From NCBI GenBank assembly GCA_014729565.1, contig WJJR01000184.1, forward strand, positions 1-6,345: a DNA stretch of 6,345 bases, written 5' to 3'. The stretch comes from Candidatus Zixiibacteriota bacterium. Lineage in GTDB: Bacteria; Zixibacteria; MSB-5A5; WJJR01. The notes under the pieces are model-generated. The model ran no database searches, was not told where the DNA came from, and was given only the letters and a program-made list of their open reading frames with translations. The first letter of the stretch is position 1, and every line of letters begins with the position of its first letter. Shown here in pieces: positions 1 to 6,172 of this stretch. The position numbers and the translations under genes are program-made.

Positions 1-150
1 CGCCTGTGGCGAGTCGGTCATCTCCGGGCGCAGCAGTTTGAGCGCCACCGGCCGGTCCAGACGTGTGTCATGCGCCCGGTAGACCACACCCATCCCCCCG
101 GCGCCGATCTCCGCCTCGATCCGAAAATGTCTCAGATGGTTACCAATCAT
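1..150 (-). CDS. Serine/threonine protein kinase, N-terminal fragment (cut by window edge)
   Basis: The reverse strand reads 50 codons from an ATG at 150-148 to the window edge without a stop. The peptide contains the glycine-rich nucleotide-binding loop GAGGMGVVY (residues 16-24) and the VALKLL strand with the presumed ATP-anchoring lysine K38. These are subdomains I and II of bacterial Hanks-type (Pkn/PknB-like) Ser/Thr kinases. Such proteins phosphorylate Ser/Thr on target proteins, and many carry a transmembrane segment and sensor repeats after the kinase domain; none of that is visible here. The start is well fixed: an in-frame TGA lies four codons upstream and this is the only ATG between it and the G-loop. 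No good Shine-Dalgarno sequence precedes it. The gene is separated from transaldolase by that gene's terminator, so it probably has its own promoter, but I could not identify one. The family call is firm; the specific role is unknown. Confidence 0.9.
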   Translation of the reverse strand, partial: MIGNHLRHFRIEAEIGAGGMGVVYRAHDTRLDRPVALKLLRPEMTDSPQA

Positions 151-480
151 GTCCGATGCACGTCACGCTGGCTGTAAGCAGCATGCCCAGCTTGTGCTGT
201 CTGGTGGCACTGGTCGTCAACAGTCCAGAATATGCATAATCGGATGCCTGTTGGGAAAGACCGAACCGTTGTTAGAGCGGTTGTCATAAGTTTTTTCTGT
301 TTGCATAAGCGTGCCACGGGCCTTAAGGCCCGTGGCATCCAGACACAGGTCGAGCTGTAAAATGGCCTCCGCCCATCGTGCCGGCCGCAAAACGGAGAAT
401 TGGTGCGCGACGTCCGCCCTATTCAATCCGAAGTGGAATTCGACGACTGCTCTGAATCTCACCCGAGATCAAAAGCACCA
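151..480. other. Non-coding gap between kinase start and transaldolase terminator
   Basis: No convincing gene is seen on either strand. Open frames here lack ribosome binding sites and recognisable protein features. The gap should hold the kinase promoter (minus strand), but no clear -35/-10 pair was found. It contains a 26-base perfect palindrome at 312-337 and an imperfect 11-base direct repeat (280-290 GTTGTCATAAG and 299-309 GTTTGCATAAG) separated by a T-rich stretch. Confidence 0.6.
312..337. repeat. 26-base perfect palindrome (REP-like or hairpin)
   Basis: The arms GCCACGGGCC (313-322) and GGCCCGTGGC (327-336) flank a central TTAA, and one more T-A pair (312/337) closes the base, so all 26 bases are self-complementary. 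Neither strand shows a T-run after it, so it is not a standard intrinsic terminator. A dispersed palindromic repeat in an intergenic space, or a dyad operator, are the main alternatives. Copy number cannot be seen from one window. Confidence 0.6.
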
Positions 481-516
481 CGAAAAACGCCCCACCGGAC
501 AGCAATCCGGCGGGGC
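481..516 (-). terminator. Rho-independent terminator of the transaldolase gene
   Basis: Read on the minus strand, the stem GCCCCGCCGGA (516-506) pairs with TCCGGTGGGGC (499-489) over 11 positions with a single G-U wobble. The loop has six bases, and G followed by five T (487-483) comes after the stem. It begins about 30 bases past the transaldolase stop codon, the expected position, and it isolates that gene from the downstream kinase. Confidence 0.93.
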
Positions 517-547
517 TGAATCCCAGGGTCATGCATGATCAGAACGG

Positions 548-1684
548 TTACGCGACGATCTTCTTGACCTTTTCGTCGAGCGTCTCGATCAGACCGTCAT
601 ACGCGTCGGCGAACTTCTTGACGCCTTCGTCTTCCAGTTCCTGCGTCACCGTATCGATGTCGATATCCAGTGTCTTGAGTTGGTCCAAATGCTCGCGCGC
701 ATCGTCGAGATCATCCTTGATGCGCACTTTCGGGTCGCCGTGATCTTTGTACGCGTCGTACGTTTCCGGCGGAATCGTATTCACGCTGAACGGTGCAATC
801 AATTCATCGACATACAGCGTGTCGGGATACGCGTCATCCTTCGTCGACGTCGATCCCCACAGCGGACGCTGCAATTCAACACCCTTGTTCTTCAGCGCCA
901 CGACACGGTCGGTGGCCGCCCACTCCTCGAAGTTGGCATAGGCCAGCCGCGTGTTCGCTATGGCAATCGTACCGCGCAACGCGCGTGCGATCTTCTTCTG
1001 ATCGTCGGAGCGTGACGCATCGTCGATAATCGCATCGAGTTTCTTGTCGACATTCGAATCGACACGGCTCACAAAGAAACTGGCGACCGAGCGCAACGCA
1101 TCGACCGGCAATCCTTTGCCCAAACGGTCTTCCAGAGCCTCCGCGAAAATCTCCATGACCTCACGGTAGCGCTTCACCGAAAACAGCAGCGTAATGTTGA
1201 TGTTGATTCCTTCGGCGAGGCAGTGACGGATCGCCGGGAGTCCCGCCTTCGTGCCGGGAATCTTGATCATCACATTCGGACGGTTACAGGCGTCCCACAG
1301 ACGCTTCGCTTCGGCGATTGTCTTTTCGGTCTCATGCGCCAGGTGCGGATTGACTTCAATCGACACGAAGCCATCGTTGCCGCCGGTCGCATCATACACC
1401 GGCCGGAACACGTCGCAGGCGTTCTGCACGTCCTCGACCGCCAATTTCTCGAAGATCTCCGGTACGGACAGGTCCTTATCCGCCAGTTTTTGAATCGTGT
1501 CATCGTACAGATCCGACTTGGCAATCGCCTTCTGGAAAATCGACGGATTCGAGGTCATCCCCGCCAAGCCGTCTTCATCGATCATGCGTTTCAGTTCCGG
1601 TCCCTGGTAGAGATCGCGCCGGATGTAATCCAGCCAAATGCTTTGTCCCAATTCGGCCAGCTTCTTCAGGGGATTTACACTCAC
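548..1684 (-). CDS. tal: Transaldolase
   Basis: This enzyme of the non-oxidative pentose phosphate pathway moves a dihydroxyacetone unit from sedoheptulose 7-phosphate to glyceraldehyde 3-phosphate, giving erythrose 4-phosphate and fructose 6-phosphate in the cytosol. The 378-residue product has the length and motifs of the long (Mycobacterium/cyanobacterial-type) transaldolases. Visible are the SIWLDYI strand with catalytic-type Asp19, GMTSNPSIF with Asn46, VSIEVNP with Glu110, and MIKIPGT whose Lys141 is the expected Schiff-base lysine. NITLLFS and SVASFFVSR follow. A longer reading from a TTG at 1699 is possible, but that TTG overlaps the AAGGAGG ribosome binding site (1690-1696), so the GTG at 1684, five bases after it, is the better start. 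The gene follows the secreted-protein gene on the same strand after 175 bases and ends at a strong terminator. No clear promoter was found in the 175 bases; a weak TTTGTA/CATATT pair lies there. There is no sign of fusion to glucose-6-phosphate isomerase, which occurs in some relatives. Confidence 0.95.
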   Translation of the reverse strand: MSVNPLKKLAELGQSIWLDYIRRDLYQGPELKRMIDEDGLAGMTSNPSIFQKAIAKSDLYDDTIQKLADKDLSVPEIFEKLAVEDVQNACDVFRPVYDATGGNDGFVSIEVNPHLAHETEKTIAEAKRLWDACNRPNVMIKIPGTKAGLPAIRHCLAEGININITLLFSVKRYREVMEIFAEALEDRLGKGLPVDALRSVASFFVSRVDSNVDKKLDAIIDDASRSDDQKKIARALRGTIAIANTRLAYANFEEWAATDRVVALKNKGVELQRPLWGSTSTKDDAYPDTLYVDELIAPFSVNTIPPETYDAYKDHGDPKVRIKDDLDDAREHLDQLKTLDIDIDTVTQELEDEGVKKFADAYDGLIETLDEKVKKIVA

Positions 1685-1689
1685 AACTG

Positions 1690-1696
1690 CCTCCTT
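1690..1696 (-). promoter_or_regulatory. Ribosome binding site deciding the transaldolase start
   Basis: AAGGAGG on the minus strand, a near-perfect anti-16S match, lies five bases before the GTG at 1684. It overlaps codons 2-4 of the longer TTG reading and therefore argues against that start. Confidence 0.88.
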
Positions 1697-1859
1697 CAAT
1701 CAACAGGCCGCCTGGCCCTCGAATATGCCACACGATTCAAACATACAAAGCAGGTCTGCCGACTTCACCCGAAATCGGCGATACCCTTAGTGAAACGACT
1801 CAGGGTACCCAAATCGTTGTCTCGATTCCGTCGGGCAATCCATGACTAGCAACGGCGGG

Positions 1860-2885
1860 TTACTGCGGGCCCGGTGTGTCGATCTCGCCGTAGGACGTGG
1901 GGAAGTAGAGAACGTTGATGTGGACGTTTTCAATCTGGGGGATGCCGCCGGCCGAACGGCTGCCCAGCAGGTAGACCTTGTACATCTGGCCCTTGTTGAC
2001 CGTGTTCACCTTCTGCATGGTGAAATTCTCGACCGTGTGGCCCGACGGGGCCCCGGAGCGGACCTCAAAACGGGCTGTGTGATCACTATCGTGCCCACCA
2101 GACTTTGAGGTGGACAATGAGATGGTAGCGCTGACGTCAGTCCCCGATTGGAACACATAAAACCATCCCGATGCAATCGTCAGGCAATACCCGAATTCCG
2201 GCGCGACGATGAAGGCCGAGTCCAGCACCGCCACCGATGTGGGAATCGGCTTGAGGCCGATAAACGAATGCGACACACCCGCCTCATCGGCGATCTGCCG
2301 TGACCCGATCGACCCGTCCTCAATCTCGGTGGAGTCGATTCCCTTCTGGGGCAATCGCTCTTCATTGAGCGTACCGGTGATGATTTCGTTCGCGCTGACC
2401 GTCTTGCTGTGGTGAGCGTTCGTGATAAACTGATGCGTCGTAATCTTGTTGTCGATTTCAATCGATTCTTCCAAGTCACCGATGTTCACATCTGTCAGCG
2501 AGTCAGCCAACTCGGCGCGACGCGCGTAGGCCACCGACGTCAACCGCGCCCGCGGCACGATTGGGTCGAATCCGTCGGGATGCACCTCCAGATAGCACGA
2601 ATCGACGTCGAACACGTCAGCCGGGAGTGGATTCACCGAACCAAGCAACACCGAAAACACGCCGTCGAAGGTCGTCGCGTCCTGCGTCTCCTCCCACAGC
2701 ATCACACCCGATACCGGATCGTCGAAGATGCGAAAGGTGATGGTATAGGTGGAATCGGGGACCGGCGCACCCTCGGTGTCGTCCAGGCGCCCCTGAAAAT
2801 TCATCAATTGCGGAACGTCGGCGGCGATGGCCCCAGAGCACGCCAGCCAGAACACGGCCAATACAAGACTGATCAGTTTTTTCAT
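1860..2885 (-). CDS. Secreted beta-rich protein with tail-fibre-like N-terminal domain
   Basis: The 341-residue product begins with a Sec signal peptide: basic MKK, a hydrophobic core to about residue 18, and a likely signal peptidase I site after AIA (residues 19-21). Residues 24-124 follow a pattern common in secreted proteins of FCB and candidate-phylum bacteria: MNFQGRLDD, a PVPDSTYTITFRIFDD strand pair, LWEE, DGVFSVLLGSVNPLP, and PRARLTSVAYARRA. Residues 130-205 look like a fibrous stalk, with GTLNEERLP and STEIEDGSIGSRQIADEAG resembling tail-fibre or adhesin shafts. The last 135 residues are beta-strand-rich with no family I recognise. No catalytic motif is seen. The ATG at 2885 is chosen because the signal peptide begins there and because a promoter lies at 2934-2963, which excludes longer readings; its Shine-Dalgarno sequence is weak. 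A structural or surface-binding role is an inference. The exact function is unknown. Confidence 0.85.
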   Translation of the reverse strand: MKKLISLVLAVFWLACSGAIAADVPQLMNFQGRLDDTEGAPVPDSTYTITFRIFDDPVSGVMLWEETQDATTFDGVFSVLLGSVNPLPADVFDVDSCYLEVHPDGFDPIVPRARLTSVAYARRAELADSLTDVNIGDLEESIEIDNKITTHQFITNAHHSKTVSANEIITGTLNEERLPQKGIDSTEIEDGSIGSRQIADEAGVSHSFIGLKPIPTSVAVLDSAFIVAPEFGYCLTIASGWFYVFQSGTDVSATISLSTSKSGGHDSDHTARFEVRSGAPSGHTVENFTMQKVNTVNKGQMYKVYLLGSRSAGGIPQIENVHINVLYFPTSYGEIDTPGPQ

Positions 2886-2933
2886 CGCAACCACGCGGGT
2901 CGGAAAGTCAACGGTCCCAATACCTAACATCTC

Positions 2934-2963
2934 ATAAGATCGTCGATTTTCCGTTTCTGTCAA
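2934..2963 (-). promoter_or_regulatory. Sigma-70-type promoter of the secreted-protein gene
   Basis: On the minus strand a consensus -35 box TTGACA (2963-2958) is followed after 18 bases by TCTTAT (2939-2934), which matches the -10 consensus at four of six positions. Transcription would start near 2927, leaving a leader of about 40 bases before the ATG at 2885. Confidence 0.6.
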
Positions 2964-3142
2964 GCCAACTGCCCTCGCTTCTTGCCACCGCGTCATGTGA
3001 CTGTTATCGGCATAACTCACGGGATACGACAGACTTCTCTTCGTCGCCGGCGGACCACGCCGTCACCGTGTTATACCGCCCGGGTCGGCGGTCGCTTCGG
3101 AGAACACCTGCCGACCGGTGTCGGTTCCGCTGGGGTATTCCC

Positions 3143-3161
3143 CGCAAATCAGCGATTTGCG
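3143..3161. promoter_or_regulatory. 19-base palindrome, possible operator
   Basis: CGCAAATC and GATTTGCG form perfect 8-base arms around AGC. The size suits a dimeric regulator's binding site, and it lies in the divergent promoter region, though about 180 bases from the leftward promoter. No regulator gene is visible in the window, so the role is a guess. Confidence 0.3.
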
Positions 3162-3299
3162 ATCGTCATTCAACACTCCTATCGTCAAGGTTACGGCCCC
3201 GGATGCACATCCCACTCGAACTCGCCACCGCCCCCAATCCCTTGTCAGACTGTAAAATAGAATGATGGCGGACCAATCATAATCGCATTCGACGACGTC

Positions 3300-3317
3300 A
3301 TTTGGTCAATACCAAAT
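3300..3317. promoter_or_regulatory. 18-base palindrome upstream of the FKBP promoter candidate
   Basis: ATTTGGT and ACCAAAT form perfect 7-base arms around CAAT. It lies about 24 bases upstream of the candidate -35 box for the FKBP gene, a typical place for an activator or repressor site. There is no other support. Confidence 0.3.
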
Positions 3318-3340
3318 TCGACAACTCGTACAACTAAGCC

Positions 3341-3369
3341 TTGGGCTGTTTGTCACAAGGCCGTATCAT
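3341..3369 (+). promoter_or_regulatory. Candidate promoter of the FKBP-CDGSH unit
   Basis: TTGGGC (3341-3346) and TATCAT (3364-3369) are spaced by 17 bases. The -10 box matches consensus at five of six positions; the -35 box matches only the TTG. The predicted leader to the TTG start at 3450 would be roughly 75 bases. Confidence 0.4.
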
Positions 3370-3449
3370 GTGGCTTCGTCGGGCACTCAGCAGCCCGTCG
3401 ATAGTCACGAATTGTCCATAGCTTGTCCCAATCCGGAAGGGGGATTCCT

Positions 3450-3998
3450 TTGAACAGGAACACGTTCACACGACTCATCGCACCGCTGCTGCTCCTCTGC
3501 GGCGTCCTCGTTATCGCAGGATGCGGGGGGGGCGAACAGGCCGAACAAGCAGCACCGGAAGAAGCAATGACCGAAACTCAGCCCGAAGCCATGACCGACA
3601 CCGCTATGGCCGATGCCGGCATCCCGGAAGTCAGCGGCGACACGGTGACAACCGAATCAGGGTTGAAGTATATCGAGGTGGAAGTCGGTGAGGGCGCCTC
3701 GCCGGAATCGGGCGACATCATCGCTGCTCACTACACCGGCTGGCTGACCGATGGCACCAAGTTCGACTCCTCGCGTGACCGTGGCCAGCCGCTCGAATTC
3801 CCGGTGGGCCAGGGCCGGGTCATCAAAGGCTGGGATGAGGGCCTGCTGTCGATGAACGTCGGCGGCCGCCGCGTTTTGATCATTCCGCCGGAACTCGGGT
3901 ACGGTGAACGCGGTACTCCAGGTGGACCGATTCCTCCGGGCGCGACACTCGTGTTCGACGTGGAACTGGTCGACATTAATGAACCGGCCACCCCGTAA
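3450..3998 (+). CDS. FKBP-type peptidyl-prolyl cis-trans isomerase, lipoprotein
   Basis: It catalyses cis-trans isomerisation of Xaa-Pro bonds and probably helps proteins fold in the periplasm. The 182-residue precursor has a signal peptide with an ideal lipobox (IAGC, lipidated Cys25). An acidic Ala/Met/Glu-rich tether follows (residues 26-65), with an imperfect repeat EAMTETQP/EAMTDTAM. One FKBP domain covers residues 66-178. The FKBP12 active-site residues are all present: Tyr in HYTG (95), Phe-Asp in KFDSS (105-106), Phe in LEFPVG (117), Val-Ile and Trp in RVIKGW (124, 125, 128), Tyr in GYGERG (151) and Phe in LVFDVEL (169). The TTG at 3450 is preferred over a TTG at 3423 because AAGGGGG (3437-3443) sits six bases before it and the signal peptide begins there. 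Gly at +2 fits export to the outer membrane, though lipoprotein sorting in this lineage is not known. It is likely co-transcribed with the CDGSH gene downstream. Confidence 0.94.
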   Translation: MNRNTFTRLIAPLLLLCGVLVIAGCGGGEQAEQAAPEEAMTETQPEAMTDTAMADAGIPEVSGDTVTTESGLKYIEVEVGEGASPESGDIIAAHYTGWLTDGTKFDSSRDRGQPLEFPVGQGRVIKGWDEGLLSMNVGGRRVLIIPPELGYGERGTPGGPIPPGATLVFDVELVDINEPATP

Positions 3999-4059
3999 CG
4001 CAGCGTGATGGTGGCTGAGAACGAGTAGGCAGCAACCGCAGTCAACCGGGAGCACAGCG

Positions 4060-4296
4060 ATGACCGAACCAGAATGCCCGCAAAAGTCACCGTATGTGAT
4101 TGAGGAACAACCCCGTAAGGTCGCCTGGTGCCAGTGCGGCCTGTCCGCCAACCAGCCCTACTGTGACGGCGCTCATAAGGCCACCGACATCCGACCCATC
4201 ATTGTCGAACTGACAGAGGCCAAACGCGTTGCCTGGTGCGGCTGCAAACAGTCGGGAAACAAACCATTCTGTGACGGCACCCACAAGAACCTGTGA
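4060..4296 (+). CDS. Tandem CDGSH iron-sulfur domain protein
   Basis: This 78-residue protein carries two complete CDGSH motifs of the form C-x-C-x2-S-x3-P-x-C-D-G-x-H. The first has Cys24, Cys26, Cys35 and His39; the second has Cys60, Cys62, Cys71 and His75. Each set should bind one [2Fe-2S] cluster by the 3Cys-1His geometry of mitoNEET-family proteins. The protein has no signal peptide or membrane segment, so it is expected to be cytosolic, and its two-motif layout resembles the CISD3/Miner2 type. Bacterial members are linked to iron-sulfur or redox chemistry, but the partner is unknown. The ATG is preceded by CGGGAG at a spacing of about eight bases. It lies 61 bases after the FKBP gene with no terminator between, which suggests one transcript. 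A hairpin follows 19 bases after the stop codon. Confidence 0.93.
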   Translation: MTEPECPQKSPYVIEEQPRKVAWCQCGLSANQPYCDGAHKATDIRPIIVELTEAKRVAWCGCKQSGNKPFCDGTHKNL

Positions 4297-4315
4297 TTTC
4301 ACATCCCGATGGATT

Positions 4316-4347
4316 GAACGCCCAATGCATCTCCGCATTGGGCGTTC
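4316..4347 (+). terminator. Hairpin terminator after the FKBP-CDGSH unit
   Basis: GAACGCCCAATGC (4316-4328) and GCATTGGGCGTTC (4335-4347) form a perfect 13-bp stem with a six-base loop. The sequence after it is AT-rich (TATTATATT from 4351) but has no uninterrupted T-run. Termination may therefore be incomplete, and read-through into the next gene is possible. Confidence 0.65.
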
Positions 4348-4404
4348 GTGTATTATATTGCAGATCCCGCCCGTTCACCGTGCAGCAGAGGAGTGTTGGG
4401 TTCC

Positions 4405-5916
4405 ATGACAGGTTTTCGCAATCGAACGCACACGGCAATCCTGATCGGGATGCTCGCAATCGGCGCTGTCGTCTTTTGGGGATGCGGCGATGATAACGGA
4501 AACGGCAATGGTCCGGTCGAACCCGGCGCCATCGCCGGTGTCGTACAATTACCATTCAAACTCGCCGCCGCCGGTGAACCGGTGGAGGGCGCTATCGTTC
4601 AGTTGACCGCCGGCGACCTGGATACCGCCACAACCACCGATGCCAACGGCGAGTTCCTTTTCACCGACGTTCCCGCCGGCAATGCCCAGGTCGATGTGAC
4701 ATTCGGATCATGCCTCGCTGTCACGCGTGACGACGCTACGGTAACCGAAAACGACACCACCGATCTGATACTGGAATTGGAATCCCACGCCGATATTGAT
4801 TCGGTCACGGTCGGTTGGGCCAATGCGACGCGAATGGAACTCAGTCCCAACGGCGATCGGCTGGTGATGATCTTCAATGCCGCCGCGCGCAACGGTACAC
4901 CAGGTATTGCGACGGTTGACTTGGGCACCAAGTCCGCCACTACACGTGACCTTTCGGAATTCGACGATGTCTTCGATCTTCAGTTCGTCACCTCGCAACT
5001 GGCCGTCTTCAACTATCGTTCCGGAAACAGCTATGGTGTGCAATTCGTCGACCCGACAACCGTCGCGCAGTCGGGCAGTGACGTTATGTATCAGAATTTC
5101 GACGGCATCCAGCACGATGGACGGCTGGTAGCGCTGCCGAGTGGAACCGATGTCTTTGTCACCCACGGGATTCGCAAGCCGGAGAACACCCGCCGTGCCT
5201 TTGGCATCGTGTACCGCATCTCGGTCCCGCAGCGCAATCTCGTCGATCCGGATGACGACGTCTTCAACGGTGAGTTCGCATTCGACAACGATCTCGTCGG
5301 CGGTGCACTCGGCTGGCCCTACAACATCGGGTACGATGCCGTGCGCGGTGAGGTTCTCGTCGGCAATCGCGACAGCACAACGGTCACGGCTATCGATCTC
5401 TCACACTGGGGCGACTTCGATCGCAGTGTTAACTTGAGTATGCCCACCGACGGTGTCCGGCACATCACGATGGCTCCGCCGCAGGTGTACATCGATCAAG
5501 GCTACAGTGTCCTCGAATGGGGATTCGATGGCGGGCAGGGCGTGGCGACACGTCTGGTCGGCGGCAAACGCGCACCAATTCTGCGCTACACCTCGGGCGG
5601 CAATGCCAGCGACCTGTTTTACCTCGATACCGTATCGTTCCCGGCGTCGAGCAACCACTTGCTCAAGATCATCCCCGAGCGCAACTCGTGGCTGTCGATG
5701 TTTCGGGATCCGGAGCGGAGCTTCAGTGGAAACGAATTCGCAATTGAAGAGCGTTCGCTGTCGGACTTACGGCGGGTCTATCGCTACGAATCGCGCTTTC
5801 TCGACACCTTCGATCCCAGACCCACCGCCTACGACGCCGACCCGATTGCCGGATACCTCTATGTCGCCTACAAAGAACGCGACTGGGTCGAAGTTTATTG
5901 TTTGCCGGAAGAATAA
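4405..5916 (+). CDS. Lipoprotein: carboxypeptidase-regulatory-like domain plus probable beta-propeller
   Basis: The 503-residue precursor starts with a hydrophobic signal segment (residues 11-25) ending in FWGC, giving a plausible but non-ideal lipobox with Cys27. A Gly/Asn/Asp spacer (GDDNGNGNG) follows. Residues 41-126 match a carboxypeptidase regulatory-like beta-sandwich: GAIAGVV, PVEGAIVQL, TTTDANGEFLFTDVPAG and a final LILELE strand. From about residue 130 to the end, repeated short beta-strand units such as MELSPNGDRLVMIF, GIATVDLGTKSATTRDL and NIGYDAVRGEVLVGN suggest a WD40/PD40- or YVTN-like propeller. No catalytic residues are recognised, so a surface binding or scaffold role is a guess. 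GAGGAG stands 11 bases before the ATG at 4405. Longer readings would run back through the promoter-proximal hairpin region and lose the signal peptide position. Tandem stops (TAATAG) end the gene. The signal and first domain are clear; the propeller is inferred from pattern only. Confidence 0.87.
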   Translation: MTGFRNRTHTAILIGMLAIGAVVFWGCGDDNGNGNGPVEPGAIAGVVQLPFKLAAAGEPVEGAIVQLTAGDLDTATTTDANGEFLFTDVPAGNAQVDVTFGSCLAVTRDDATVTENDTTDLILELESHADIDSVTVGWANATRMELSPNGDRLVMIFNAAARNGTPGIATVDLGTKSATTRDLSEFDDVFDLQFVTSQLAVFNYRSGNSYGVQFVDPTTVAQSGSDVMYQNFDGIQHDGRLVALPSGTDVFVTHGIRKPENTRRAFGIVYRISVPQRNLVDPDDDVFNGEFAFDNDLVGGALGWPYNIGYDAVRGEVLVGNRDSTTVTAIDLSHWGDFDRSVNLSMPTDGVRHITMAPPQVYIDQGYSVLEWGFDGGQGVATRLVGGKRAPILRYTSGGNASDLFYLDTVSFPASSNHLLKIIPERNSWLSMFRDPERSFSGNEFAIEERSLSDLRRVYRYESRFLDTFDPRPTAYDADPIAGYLYVAYKERDWVEVYCLPEE

Positions 5917-6017
5917 TAGACCGACACCGATCGAATCAGCCGGGTGCCCCGGACGCCCTCGGGCGTGTGGAAAAGGCCTACGCATGGACAAACTCCATCA
6001 TCAGTCGATGTTCATGA

Positions 6018-6088
6018 GTAGGGGCGTATTGCATACGCCCTCTCTCCGTAGCGGTTGCGCGCGAAGGGCGTATTCAATACGCCCCTAC
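6018..6088. repeat. Inverted pair of REP-like palindromic repeats
   Basis: The left unit (6018-6040) starts GTAGGGGCGTATTG and folds as GGGCGTAT/ATACGCCC with a three-base loop. The right unit (6066-6088) is its reverse complement with one difference in 23 bases (loop C versus A) and folds the same way. A 25-base spacer (6041-6065) separates them. Hairpins of form GTAGGGGCG...CGCCC in opposite pairs between genes are the layout of REP/BIME elements, usually mobilised by RAYT (IS200-like TnpA_REP) enzymes. The position between two convergent gene ends is typical. Confidence 0.85.
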
Positions 6089-6172
6089 TAATGGAAACGT
6101 CACGTCGAGCGGTTTTTCAACACGTCCGCCCTCGTCACGGTTTACGCTGAGACATGGTGGACTCACCCCACC

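Larger units (their letters stand above)
2886..3449. other. Divergent intergenic region, no convincing gene
   Basis: These 564 bases separate the leftward secreted-protein gene from the rightward FKBP gene. Open frames exist (for example 2982-3260 plus) but have low-complexity Arg/Pro/Ser composition and no ribosome binding site. The region holds a good leftward promoter (2934-2963), a candidate rightward promoter (3341-3369), two short palindromes (3143-3161 and 3300-3317) and an AGGAG sequence on the minus strand (3176-3180) followed only by very short reading frames. Confidence 0.65.

Noticed and set aside
147..538. Opposite-strand open frames (147-338 minus and 311-538 plus) that begin with the same nine residues
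   Set aside because: The shared start arises because both frames begin in the 312-337 palindrome. Neither has a ribosome binding site or protein-like composition, and the plus frame runs through the transaldolase terminator.
1780..1809. Hairpin (GATACCCT/AGGGTACC, one G-U) about 50 bases past the secreted-protein stop
   Set aside because: The loop is long and no T-run follows on the minus strand, so I do not call it a terminator.
1223..1849. A 208-codon plus-strand open frame antisense to transaldolase
   Set aside because: It lies over a well-supported gene and its product looks like a reading shadow with no signal, domain or ribosome binding site.
2982..3260. A 92-codon plus-strand open frame in the divergent region
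   Set aside because: There is no ribosome binding site, the composition is low-complexity, and no family is recognisable. It also overlaps the promoter region.
5940..5966. Two short adjacent GC hairpins after the lipoprotein gene (CCGGG-TGC-CCCGG and ACGCCC-TC-GGGCGT)
   Set aside because: The stems are short with no T-run after them; they could be chance in GC-rich DNA.
5453..6091. A 212-codon plus-strand open frame overlapping the end of the lipoprotein gene and the REP-like pair
   Set aside because: It is out of frame with a clear lipoprotein, is Arg/Ser/Pro-rich, and ends inside repeat DNA.
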